Shown here piece after piece: positions 1-8,744 of a stretch of DNA of 10,683 nucleotides. This DNA is from Euperipatoides rowelli (Eukaryota > Onychophora > Udeonychophora > Euonychophora > Peripatopsidae): assembly GCA_003024985.2 (NCBI GenBank), contig PXIH01S0021905.1, one strand, 5' to 3'. The notes under the pieces were generated by a model that had not been told where the DNA came from, did not search any database, and saw only the letters and a program-made list of their open reading frames with translations. The position numbers were made by a program, and so were the translations under genes. Position 1 is the stretch's first letter. The number at the start of each line of letters is the position of its first letter.

Positions 1-880
1 AACTCATTTATTTTATCCCAGGATTGATAAATACCTGGATACTGCCCGCTCAGAAGAGCGTAATAACGCATCTTGACTTCAATGTTATCTGTCCGTCATT
101 ATTAATGTCTGAATGATCGTACTGACTGTAAAACAGATTCTACCCACAAAAGTATCGACAACAAAAGATAATTTTTTGACAAATTCTTAAATATTTGGTA
201 GTAGGTTTGGTGAAAAACAAATATATATATTAAAAATAAACATTTAACTTGAAGAATTATTGTTTAAATTTCCTAGCTTTTTTAAATTTGAACAATGAAA
301 ATATCCTTTTATACTTTACAATGAGATTATAATAAAAAAATATCTGAATGCATTTAGTGCAGTAGACTATTGTCAAATACAAAATATATTTTAAGATGTT
401 GAAATCGGACAGGGTATGATATGTGAGGATTAGTTATGCCCTGATTTGGAGACCCAATCATTCAAAGCTTGCAGTTGACTATTACTATATTATTCTACCT
501 ATAAAATTGGTTTGGAATGGCAAATTAATCTTTGAGATAATATGGCGGAGGGTATTTGATTCTTCAACCAGCTTAAATCTTTTAAACTGGTTCAAGATTC
601 AAGAGACTGAAAATGTCGCTCACATTAAGGACATTTTTATGACTCAATCATTGCACTGAAAACTGAAGCTATTATCACAGTTCAAAAAAATATGATTTCC
701 AATAATGACATCACTTAGTCATGTTATTATTCAAGATGGTCCCCATTCCTGTAATCTGTTAATATTGCCTTTTTAAAACATTTAACCAGCATTCTTAATT
801 TTCAAATCTTAAGATAATCTAACCCTTTAAATTAAAAAAAAAATACTTTATTAAAATTATAATGTTTGTTATTTTAATAG
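1..880. other. AT-rich non-coding stretch, no recognised feature
   Basis: I see no gene here. An open frame at 423-659 (+, 78 codons) exists, but it has no convincing splice context, no domain-like pattern and a composition like translated AT-rich spacer, so I treat it as chance. The end of this block (about 860-880) is T-rich and closes with an AG that serves as the acceptor of the candidate exon at 881. If that exon is internal, at least the distal part of this block is intron. Confidence 0.5.
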
Positions 881-947
881 GTAAAACCAAAAGTTGAAGA
901 ACTCATTAGAGATTATTTTATGGTAACAAAGAAAAAAAATAAGGTTG
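881..947 (+). CDS. Candidate internal exon of an unrecognised protein
   Basis: A T-rich tract ends in TTTTAATAG at 880, and frame 1 from 881 is open while the other two frames stop at once or within 15 bases. It reads VKPKVEELIRDYF followed by the lysine-rich MVTKKKNK. The acidic-hydrophobic alternation looks like a helix end and unlike translated spacer. The 3' end is uncertain. GTAACA after 922 and GTTGGT after 943 would leave phase 0, while GTATAT after 947 leaves phase 1. I chose 947 because the next acceptor, at 1130, opens in phase 1. The frame would otherwise stop at a TAA at 962-964. I do not recognise the protein; a piece of a helical nuclear protein is only an impression. Neighbouring introns are AT-rich and hold no other sign of its function. 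Confidence 0.42.
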
Positions 948-1129
948 GTATATATTATATATAAAGTGTAACATTAGTTATCCAGCATTATACTTAACAT
1001 TGCTGCCCTAAGTCCCATCACTTTTCTTGGTTATTTTATGCATAATTTTATGAGATAAATTAAATGTGACATCATGGGTGGTGTCAATTTGCATTCCGTT
1101 TGATTTTTTTTCCCATCATTTTTTATCAG

Positions 1130-1260
1130 ACATGAAAATGCATAGTGATATGATTAAAATGGAAGAAAAAATTTATAAAATTTTCTACATTAAACTAAAC
1201 AATAAACAAACAAAATGTCAATGGGATATAGAAGAATACTGTTACCACAAAATATATTAA
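1130..1260 (+). CDS. Candidate (possibly terminal) exon, lysine-rich, ends at TAA
   Basis: A strong pyrimidine tract (about 1107-1127) ends in ATCAG at 1129. Taking one base from the exon ending at 947 gives a codon G+AC, then MKMHSDMIKMEEKIYKIFY and IKLNNKQTKCQWDIEEYCY before a TAA at 1258-1260. The reading is charged and contains Trp, two Cys and several Tyr, which is somewhat better than spacer. However, the A-rich composition could also produce it by chance. The same frame is open upstream to 1066, through the intron side of the acceptor. No good donor lies inside (a GTGATA near 1145 is weak), so if real it is most simply a last exon. Its stop sits inside the left arm of the hairpin at 1253-1288. 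No clear AATAAA follows closely, which counts against it. Confidence 0.25.
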
Positions 1261-1288
1261 CATGCATTACAAAATGCATGTTAATATA
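1253..1288. repeat. Perfect hairpin, 16-bp arms, 4-nt loop
   Basis: The arms 1253-1268 (TATATTAACATGCATT) and 1273-1288 are exact reverse complements, separated by ACAA. The structure runs directly into the TAA microsatellite. It overlaps the stop codon of the candidate exon at 1130-1260. As DNA it could extrude as a cruciform, and as RNA it would fold strongly. Whether it has any function is unknown. Confidence 0.85.
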
Positions 1289-1330
1289 ATGGTAATAATA
1301 ATAATAATAATGGTAATAATAATATGATAA
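1286..1330. repeat. (TAA)n microsatellite, interrupted
   Basis: Runs of TAA/AAT are broken twice by TGG (TAATGGTAATAATAATAA and so on). This is a simple-sequence repeat lying immediately 3' of the hairpin, and is likely length-variable. Confidence 0.8.
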
Positions 1331-1640
1331 ATCTTAATTTAAATAACAAAATTAAATTTTAAAATAGTAGAACACAAATATTATTCATATGTAATAATTT
1401 CCTCGATTTTGTAAGCTAAAGCACAATAATATTCTAAATAATTTAAAAGAATATAAAGATACAACAAAGGATAGAACAATTTGTATTTGATTTTAAATTT
1501 AAAAAAAAATATTATTTTTATAATTAAATTTATATCCACAATTTAAAGAATTATTTTATTGATAAGCAACGGCTGATAATTTTAATAATAAAATGTTCAA
1601 ATTATTGAAATAATTGCAGAGTAGGTATAAAATGTACAGT
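1331..1640. other. AT-rich spacer, nothing recognised
   Basis: Very AT-rich sequence with short poly-A runs. I find no reading frame, splice-flanked island or repeat that I can support here. Confidence 0.5.
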
Positions 1641-1642
1641 TT

Positions 1643-1708
1643 GTTCAGGCACAAATGAACCCATGACCTTGATAGTAGGTGGTGAGTGCCAAAATTCTTA
1701 AATGGCTA
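1643..1708 (-). mobile_element. Possible decayed tRNA-derived SINE head
   Basis: On the minus strand the order is a TAGCC block (1704-1708, A-box-like), then GGCACTCACC, CTACTATCAAGG, and TCATGGGTTCATTTG (1653-1667). This resembles the tRNA-related head of many animal SINEs, in which an A box, an anticodon region with GCACTC-type sequence, and a B box GGTTCRANNCC occur in that order. The distance between the A-like and B-like boxes (about 45 nt) fits a tRNA. The B box is imperfect (GGTTCATTTG), the A box is poor, and I see no clear acceptor stem, so an active tRNA gene is excluded. It abuts the tandem repeats that begin near 1690 and may have seeded them. Chance resemblance remains possible. 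Confidence 0.3.
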
Positions 1709-2290
1709 TGAAGGTTATATTCAAGGTTAATCTTGCATACTTGGAATTCAAACCTGGGATTTACTAAAGGGCTATGAAGGTTATTTCAGGGTTAATTTTA
1801 AATATTGGGTTCAAACCTGAAATTTATATATACTAAATGTTTAAGGTTAATTTTGATGATCAACCTTACATGATGATAGATGAGAGGAAACATTTGACCT
1901 AGATTTTATGGGGTGTTTTTGAATCGATATTTGAGGGGAAACATTTTGAAATGAGTTGTGTCTATTATGACTTGAAAGGNGGTGTTTTTGAATCGATATT
2001 TGAGGGGAAACATTTTGAAATGAGTTGTGTCTATTATGACTTGAAAGGAAACATTTGACCTAGATTTCAGCTGGAATATTTGATCTAGATTTCATGCACT
2101 AAAGGCTATGAGTAATTTTCAAGGTTAAACATTAATACTGATGGATGAGCAGGAACATTTGATCTGAATTTTAGGGAGAACATTTTTTACTCCATTTTTA
2201 GGGGGGAATTTTTAATATGAGTTGGGTCTATTATTATCTTGAGAGGGAAAATTTGACCTAGATTTTAAAGGGGAACATTTTTATTCCATG
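1690..2290. repeat. Degenerate tandem repeat region
   Basis: Two scales of repetition are visible. First, the block GGCTATGAAGGTTAT occurs at 1704 and 1770 (66-bp spacing), each followed by AGGTTAAT- or GGGTTAAT-like sequence and TTCAAACCTG. A shorter relative (GGCTATGAG) lies near 2104. Second, a longer unit begins with ACTAAA near 1832 and again near 2098. It carries in order AAGGTTAA, GATGATAGATGAG or GATGGATGAG, GGAACATTTGA, CTAGATTTTA or CTGAATTTTA, then a TGAGTTGTGTCTATTAT-like block. After removing the 69-nt duplication at the N, the unit is about 197 bp. Copies are well diverged, so this is an old minisatellite or satellite fragment. It has no coding capacity. Confidence 0.65.
1912..2048. 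repeat. Exact 68-nt duplication flanking a single N
   Basis: Bases 1912-1979 are repeated exactly at 1981-2048, and the only ambiguous base of the window (N, 1980) sits between them. Both start GGTGTTTTTGAATCGATATT and end TGACTTGAAAGG. Surrounding repeats are strongly diverged, so a perfect copy ending exactly at an N is best explained as an unmerged contig overlap rather than a biological duplication (inference). Confidence 0.9.
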
Positions 2291-2299
2291 TTTCCAACA

Positions 2300-3800
2300 T
2301 TAAGATATGTAAATTTATGGTAATTAGGCTATGACAGCATCGCCATTTGTGAAAAATTGAAAAACAATTTTTTTCCCAAAATCTGCAATTTTGAACATAA
2401 CTCATAATTTTCATATGGAGGAAATCATTTTCTAAGATCGCGGTAATGGTGGATAATTTTTCTATTTTTAGACCATCTAATGCACCAAATGTTTAATTGG
2501 GTTGTACAATAGCTTAAAATTTTCAGATTTTTATTTTAAACAAAATGTCTATTCGTATGTTGTCAATAGTTATTATCATTGTCTCACAAACTATCCAATT
2601 ATTCAAATCGGAAGCAGGTTTTCTTCACAAACGTCCACAATTTTTCATCCCCATATGAAGTTTTACCTGAGTTTCCAAATATAATGAATATAGAACAAAA
2701 CTTATATTTTTGTTTTACAGTTTTCAAAGTTTAAATTTTTAGTATATTCTTCTATGATTATCTAAAAAGTGTTTACTTTAAAAAAATTTGTTTTAGAAAT
2801 TTCAGGTTTTTAAAAAAAGTTTATAAAATTTACCATCATCCTAAAGCCAGAGTTTTCAAACTGAAAAGGTGAAAACGAAAATAATCTAAAAATCTTTAAG
2901 AATATTTCCATTTTCCCCCTACATCCATATGTTTTATCTGTAATAGCCATGACACATAGATCAGTATTTTCAATAAATAAATGTTTGCAAAAGGGTGAAA
3001 ATCATACTTACTCTCATTGTGAAACACGATGGGTAGGAAAAAGGGTTGTTTGCATAAGAGATTGCATGAATTGCATAAAACATTTCTAAATTTCCCTGAA
3101 ATTTAATCATGATCATGGACATTAAAATCATTTTTAAAAAGCTTCATTTTGCCTGCACTCTGTAAAAGATTTAAAAAGTTTTTCACAGTGTTTGCAAAAT
3201 GTCACTTGATTAAAATCTTTCCAATCACCTGTCATGATTATATCTAGAATTTTTCAAATTTTACTCAAAGAGATCTTGTGCATCTTTGTCTTTACAAACT
3301 TTCTTCCCTCATTCACACCCCTGTATGTTTCAAATGTCAAATAGTTGTCATGATCCCCACAAATGATGTAGGCAAATGTGGTAATGATGTGCTCCTGCAT
3401 TTTGAATTTTCTTTAGTAGGGACTATCCAACATTCCAAATCTGCTCAACATACTGTATGTACATATGGAACATAATAGAATTTATTAAAGTCATTAAATG
3501 TCCCAGATGTAGCGCTTATGGTCACTCACTCTGTTTATCTGCAAACAGTTATTTTATTATTTTTATTTATTTGATGTATTATTTTTCCTTCTTTGTTGAT
3601 GGATTATGGGGAAACTTACTGTTGGCAAGTTTGGATCGTCTACCTGTGACTGATTCTTCAGGCAGTTGATGGATAATGGATGTTGAAAAGTGATGAAGCT
3701 TGTTTTTCACGTTTAATCTATCTAGGCCCTGGCTGAGCAGCATTAGGGGATTATTTGCTGTCTAATGGTAGTTTTTTATGATTAATCTGACCTTTTTTAT
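2300..3800. other. AT-rich sequence, no gene identified
   Basis: Short frames at 2502-2684, 3278-3475 and 3457-3669 (+) show no domain pattern or splice context. The last contains CPRCSAYGH, which superficially recalls a retroelement zinc knuckle, but the spacing is wrong and nothing around it looks retroelement-like. The part from about 3270 to 3760 is less AT-rich and more complex than its surroundings. It may be an old dispersed repeat that I cannot name. I see no terminal inverted repeats or target duplications here. Confidence 0.45.
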
Positions 3801-3820
3801 GATTATTACTACTATTTGGG

Positions 3821-4610
3821 GACTGGAATTTCTGTCCTGAATGACAATGAGCTTCTTGGACCATTTGATTATCTTTGAATGGATTATATTGACTGCCTTA
3901 GCTCGTTACAATGAAATAGCGAAGCCTTATGACTGTGAGTGTTATGTTTAAATGTTTTCATCTTGATGCATTTGAGATCAATGGAACTATGTGCTCGAGT
4001 TATATATGTGTATATATTTTTAAATTATTATTTGTATACTGTTTTTGGAGACTGGAAGTACTGTCCTGAATGACCATGAGCTTCTTGGACCATTCGATTC
4101 TCTTTGAACGGATTATATTGACTGCCTTAGCTCGTTACAATGAAATAGCGAAGCCTTATGACTGTGAGTGTTATGTTTAAATGTTTTCATCTTGATGTAA
4201 TTGAGATCAATGGAACTATGTGCTCTAGTTATATATGTTTATATATTTTTAAGTTATTATTTGTATACTGTTTTTGGAGACTGGAATTTCTGTCCTGAAT
4301 GACAATGAGCTTCTTGGACCATTCAACTCTCTTTGAATGGATTATATTGACTGCCTTATGACTTTGCGTGTTATGTTTAAATGTTTTCATCTTGATGTAA
4401 TTGAGATCAATGGAACTATGTGCTGAAGTTATATATGTGTATATATTTTTAAGTTATTATTTGTATACTGTTTTTGGAGACTGGAAGTACTGTCTTTAGG
4501 AATAGATGCTCCTCGGATCATTTGAATTGTTTCATGTGGATAATGTGGCTAATTTAGTATTGGAAGTAGTGCAGACTTAATGACTGTTTTTGACCATGTT
4601 TGAAGGTTAT
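3821..4610. repeat. 229-bp tandem repeat, about four copies
   Basis: The unit starts GACTGGAA and returns at 3821, 4050, 4279 and 4479. Copies 1 and 2 are 229 bp each and very similar. Copy 3 is 200 bp, because it lacks 29 bp. Copy 4 (4479 to about 4610) keeps only recognisable blocks (GATGCTCCTCGGATCATTTGA, split by changes from GAGCTTCTTGGACCATTTGA) and is strongly diverged. A vestigial unit precedes copy 1, since sequence just before 3821 (ATTATTACTACTATTTGGG) parallels the end of each later unit (ATTATTTGTATACTG plus TTTTTGGA). No open frame persists across units, so this is non-coding satellite-like sequence. Local unequal exchange or slippage is the likely origin. Confidence 0.9.
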
Positions 4611-5755
4611 CACCAGGATAATTATGACTTTTTTATGATTTGGGGATCTTTGTACCATTCTTGAGTTATTTTAATCTAATCTTACTTTGTATATTTTTAT
4701 TTTTTATTTATTTTACTAATCATCTTTATTGTTTATAATGAAGTAAAAAAAAGAGCCATATCCTTTTTGGGCAAGGCCTTTTAATGTAATTATGATTTCA
4801 TAAGTTTGAATAAACATATACCTGAAATATAAATCAGCAAAATAGTTTTTCATTGGGTAACTCATTGTGTGCGGTATCATGCAAATGACAGTAAACAATA
4901 AAGTTCATGCTGTCAGTGTAGTTTGAGAAGAAAAATGTCCAAGCAGTTCATACAAAATAATAATTTTCGATGAGAGCACTGACTTAAGCAGAAAGGAGGT
5001 GAGAGATGTTAGTAACCGTACAATAATAGAAATTATCCTTTTCTTTTATAGACACTAAATTTGCCACTTGGTTATGACTGATTTAAGATTATAATAAAGA
5101 AGATAAATGAAAGGAAGTTAATGTTAATAGAGTTTTTAATTTCAAATTTAGAAATTATGATTTGATTGGCCTAATTATTTCTGGACTTAATTTTTTTGCC
5201 TTGTTACTGAACGAATTCATTATTAATTTTAATTGATTGGTGTGGTCATTTCAACCCTCGATCTTGTGATATGTTCTAGCCTATTATTATCATGTAAAGA
5301 AACATGAAATTATGCTAATTAATTTTGCCTGATACTCCTGAAGATCTTAGACTGAATAAGATGAGGGTCTTGATTCTCTCCTTCAACCTGTGAAGAAGGT
5401 TTTCACATTCCTGTGAAGACCATCCGAGCCTATTACTTTAAAACAACCTTGAAATTGGGGTTGAATTCTAACCTTGAGCCAGCTGCCTTATCATATAAAT
5501 ATTGCTGTTTCTGATTCCATATGCCTATTTGTAATATCTACTAGGGATTAGACAAATTTCCAAAAGATTCAAATTACTAATGTCCTATTTTAACTGAAGG
5601 AAAGAACAATAATTATTATCTAGAGTGATTGTCCAGACCATGCATCAAGATTGCCATTGTTATTTTTGCCGAACGAGGAGCAGACTTTCCGTAGCAGTTT
5701 TATTACAGCAGGACCAAAAGATGAAAACCAGAAGTATTTAATTATCCAGTAACCA
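4611..5755. other. Non-coding stretch, nothing firmly recognised
   Basis: A minus-strand frame at 4716-4898 reads as translated spacer. A very good acceptor-like sequence (TCCTTTTCTTTTATAG, ending 5051) is followed by stops in all three frames within about 35 bases, so it is not supported as an exon. The part from about 5330 to 5490 is less AT-rich, with small imperfect stem-loops around CTGTGAAGAAGG and TTTCACA. No repeat family is identified. Confidence 0.45.
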
Positions 5756-6110
5756 AAGGAAGACCTACAAATGTTTGATGCTTTTCTAATTTTTTTTGCA
5801 CAGATAAAAAAATAAAATAGTGAAGTTTTGCAATTGTTTAATGAGAGGAGTGCAGTGTCAAATGCATAAAAAATCTTTCTAAGTTTTATTGAAAACTGAC
5901 ATACATAAATCTTGTCAAATATGTTTGTAGAGGAAACAGGCATACTTGTTCCCTCTACAAATACATTGTACCTGTCAGTTCTCAATAAAGCATAGAAAGA
6001 TATGTTATGCATTTAATACTGCACTCCTGTCACTAAACAATTGCAAAACTTCACTATTTTATTTTTTATGTGTGCAAAAGAAATTAGAAAAACATCTAGC
6101 ATTTGTCCTT
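5756..6110. mobile_element. Long inverted-repeat (foldback) element
   Basis: The left arm (about 5756-5936) and right arm (about 5949-6110) are reverse complements over nearly their whole length, folding about position 5943. The longest perfect block is 34 bp, 5807-5840 against 6034-6067 (core ATTGCAAAACTTCACTATTT). Other matched blocks include TGCACTCCT, TTAGAAA, TTTGTAGAGG/CCTCTACAAA at the turn, and CAAATG near the outer ends. The arms differ by scattered substitutions and small indels, so the fold is not recent. No coding capacity is evident. The two overlapping open frames here (minus 5620-6012, plus 5946-6131) give similar peptides only because the arms mirror each other. A foldback MITE or an inverted duplication both fit; I could not find clear target duplications. 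Confidence 0.8.
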
Positions 6111-7665
6111 ATCAAAATCGAAATCTTGTAAGCATTCCTTAGTAGTATTCCCACTTTCTAACTTTAATTTCTTCGTGTCTGTCTCCATGGAGCTCCTTCA
6201 TCAAATTCAATAAATTTTAAGACTTTTTCCTTTTCCCCTGCCTTATCTAAAGTTATTCCTGAGACAAACCAGTCATCATTTATTTTTATTAATGTAAATT
6301 TTTAATCATTTTTATCATTTGTAAATTCATAGAGCAGTGTTGATATTTTATTTTATTTATTTTTATACAATTTATGTTAGGGATATTTTTGGTTTATTTT
6401 TATTAGTTGGGCAATTTATCTCAATTAGTTAAACAATATAGAATTTATTTTGAGAAAGCCTCTTTAAATTACTTTTCTAATAATTGTCTAACGTGAGCAA
6501 ACGTCATCTATTATAACATTTTGTTTTATTTATTATTGTTATATACTTAAGGTCAAATGTAATAGATTTTTTTAATTTTTTATTATTATTGATTTTCAAC
6601 GATTTTTACTAAAAAAATATCCAACAGAAAAAAAAAATTAAAAAAAAATAGTTATTTACAATTGAATTTTTAAAATAATTCTCTTTAGCTCCTCCCCCTT
6701 AAAACAACATTGTCCACTGTATACACCAGGGGAGATATTTTGTGACATCATTGTTTAGAGATGGATAGAGCTTGCTAAAGCCTACTTAACTATAGAATAT
6801 TTTCTATATTTGTCAGCTTAAAGCTGGAAATCATATGGTCTAAATGTTTAAAAACTTGTAAAAAATCATAATCAAATTCATCCTTTGTGCTATTATGGTC
6901 CAATCTGTTTTTTTTAAAAAAAATCAAAATGGCTTTAATACAAGTTGAACATACCTCTATTTACATGATAAATCATTACAAAGAAAACAGCTGTAGAAAG
7001 TATTTCGTCAACAAATTAATCTCAAACCAAAAAAAAAAAAAAAAAATCTGAAATCTTCAATTTGTAATCTCAAACAAAGGATAAGAATATTCTTAATTTT
7101 ATCTTTAAATAACTTTTTTTTTTATGCATTTAAAAAAATTTTTTCCAGTGGAATTTTTTTTAGTAATTATCTTTGAGAATCAATAATAAAATAAAATTTT
7201 AAAAATCTGTTACCTTTGACCTTTAACATGGAAGTCAAGTGGTTTCCTGAACTTTATTAAGTAAAGAAGCAAATATAATGGGTTTAAAAGTGGAATTGAA
7301 AGTATAATCTATACTTCAGAATCAACTAAAAAATATTGATAATAAATGTCCTGGCTTTATCATTTGCCTAAGTTAAACCTTTGTTGAATTCAAATTTATT
7401 TATTTGGATTCATTTTAATTTTAATCAAAGTGAACCTTTGTAGTTTTCTTGTACTTTTTTATTTTATTTTGTTGCCATCAACCCCTTGTCAAGTTAGAGT
7501 TTTCACAAGGCCATAGGTGAAAATTGGTGTATTTCTTAAGTTATGTACCTAGATATATGAGCCTCAAGTTTTTGTGAAGCTCAGCCTCCTTTAAGTGAAG
7601 ACTGTCATACACCAACACTCTCTTAACAAAAATCCCTATCCAGAAAAATTGTGTTTTTATTTCAG
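6111..7665. other. AT-rich spacer or intron, low complexity
   Basis: Dominated by A and T runs, including an 18-A run at 7029-7046, a T-rich then A-rich pair at about 6568-6586 and 6627-6650, and a small palindrome TAAGAATATTCTTA at 7082-7095. No coding island with splice sites is seen until the candidate at 7666. If the plus-strand exons form one gene, this block is intron. Confidence 0.5.
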
Positions 7666-7719
7666 ATATCAAAACATCGAGTACTTTAATTATTGTTTAT
7701 TTGAATCCTGGTGTTAGTG
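7666..7719 (+). CDS. Weak candidate internal exon, 54 nt
   Basis: The flanks are near-consensus: GTGTTTTTATTTCAG ends at 7665, and GTGAGT follows at 7720. Only one of the three frames is open across the whole interval. It takes two bases to finish an incoming codon, reads IKTSSTLIIVYLNPGVS, and leaves one base, so it enters and exits in phase 1. It could join the 881-947 candidate (phase 1 exit). It cannot join directly to the exon at 8607, which needs phase 0; that would require another exon between them that I could not find. The small size and the phase conflict keep confidence low. The protein is not recognised. Confidence 0.22.
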
Positions 7720-8606
7720 GTGAGTTTCATTTCAGAATAGTTTAGGAATTACTTATTTTTATTGAATTGGTTAGCTAGTTCAGGATGTTAGTTTTCTATT
7801 TCAAGCCGGTAACGGGTGATCCTATTAAGTCTACTAGATTCATGATGGCGCTCTAGGTCTAGGTATGATCTGATCGTGCTAGTATTGATCTCCACTAGCA
7901 GTGTCTTTGCGATCATATATAGAGTCAACCCCCTTGCTATAATCCATAACTGTATTAATAGGATAATACAAGTATGATTTAGCCTAGCCTAGCAACTACA
8001 GCTATTATTGATAGTAATGAATTTAGCCAAGTATAAAACAAAGGTGTTTAAACACTGTCACCCCATTGATAAATATACAGTATGATACATATAAATTTAT
8101 AGAATTTAGGAGTGGTAAATTGTATAAACTAACTTTTTTAAAAACTTGAAATGTCTATTGTAAATTTTTTAAAACTAAATTCTTTTTAAATAATTTATAG
8201 AACAATAATTTAAACTTTGAAAAGTGAAATAAAAATATAAATTGTGTTCTATATTCATTATATTTGGACACTCATTTAAAATTTATGGGGGACAAAAATG
8301 GGAATGTTTGGACAGAAAACCTGTTTCTGATTTGTATATTTGTGTAGTTTGTGAGAGAATGATAATAGCTATTGAAAACATCATTCTCATAGTTTTACAC
8401 ATTATCATGCATGTTGTTCCTCTCATCTTGTTTTTTTCACTTCTCTTTGGTTCACTTTAGATATTCCTCACTCTTGTATTTATATTCATCTCACTTTCTG
8501 GCTATTTTAAATTTACTTTCACTTCTGTTCTTCAGAAAGTATTATTTTTTAATATCTTTATAGCTATTAAAATTTTATCATAATTCTATTTTTTTTTTCA
8601 TTATAG
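7720..8606. other. Likely intron, AT-rich, no exon found
   Basis: I checked acceptor-like sites near 7734, 8200, 8460 and 8536. None gives an open phase-compatible exon with a donor. The frame at 8242-8460 (+) is hydrophobic, T-rich translated spacer. The last 20 bases (TTCTATTTTTTTTTTCATTA) form the pyrimidine tract of the 8607 exon. Within the block, 7864-7917 holds a nested inverted repeat, listed separately. Confidence 0.5.
7864..7917. repeat. Nested short inverted repeats
   Basis: Outer arms TATGATC (7864-7870) and GATCATA (7911-7917) enclose inner arms TGCTAGT (7877-7883) and ACTAGCA (7894-7900). The segment is less AT-rich than its surroundings and follows a short CTAGGT tandem (about 7854-7864). 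It could form an extended stem-loop, though the arms are short enough for chance. Confidence 0.45.
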
Positions 8607-8744
8607 GCCCTTATGCTTCAGTTACAAGAATTATTTAACAATATCAAACAACTTTATCTCAAAGATACTGAAATTTATAATCACATTTTGTTGGCTCTTT
8701 GGAAACTTTTAATAAAGGAGATGAAAACAAAAACATTTATTATG
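8607..8744 (+). CDS. Internal coding exon of an unrecognised helical protein
   Basis: This is the best coding island of the window. A ten-T run and TTCATTATAG precede it, and a full-consensus donor ATG|GTAAGT closes it. Exactly 46 codons are open between them, entering and leaving in phase 0, and an in-frame TAG lies inside the acceptor itself. The peptide begins ALMLQLQELFNNIKQLY, continues LKDTEIYNHILLALWKLL and ends IKEMKTKTFIM. The heptad-like spacing of Leu/Ile, the single Trp and the charged faces suggest amphipathic helices, as in helical-repeat or helical-bundle proteins. That is a structural impression, not a family assignment. I do not recognise the gene. The open frame can be read on past the donor to about 8966, but that part turns into pyrimidine-rich intron translation. 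It probably splices to 9152, where the phase agrees. Confidence 0.6.

Noticed and set aside
423-659. 78-codon plus-strand open frame
   Set aside because: No motif, splice context or codon pattern; fits chance in AT-rich DNA.
1808-1820. GGGTTCAAACCTG as a pol III B box on the plus strand
   Set aside because: No A box lies at the right distance upstream, and the sequence is part of the tandem unit.
3457-3669. CPRCSAYGH resembling a retroelement zinc knuckle
   Set aside because: The Cys/His spacing (CX2CX4HX2C) does not fit the standard CX2CX4HX4C, and no retroelement coding sequence or ends lie nearby.
4716-4898. Minus-strand 60-codon frame
   Set aside because: Reads as translated AT-rich spacer, with no splice signals or recognisable pattern.
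5052-5090. Exon after the excellent acceptor-like TCCTTTTCTTTTATAG
   Set aside because: All three frames stop within about 35 bases and no donor precedes the stops.
5620-6131. Two opposite-strand frames encoding similar peptides
   Set aside because: The similarity is produced by the inverted-repeat arms being read on opposite strands, so they are shadows of the foldback element.
7082-7095. Palindrome TAAGAATATTCTTA resembling a heat-shock element (GAAnnTTC)
   Set aside because: A single short palindrome in AT-rich sequence, with no promoter or gene start nearby.
8242-8460. 72-codon hydrophobic plus-strand frame
   Set aside because: The hydrophobicity comes from T-rich codons of intron sequence, and no start context or splice sites support it.
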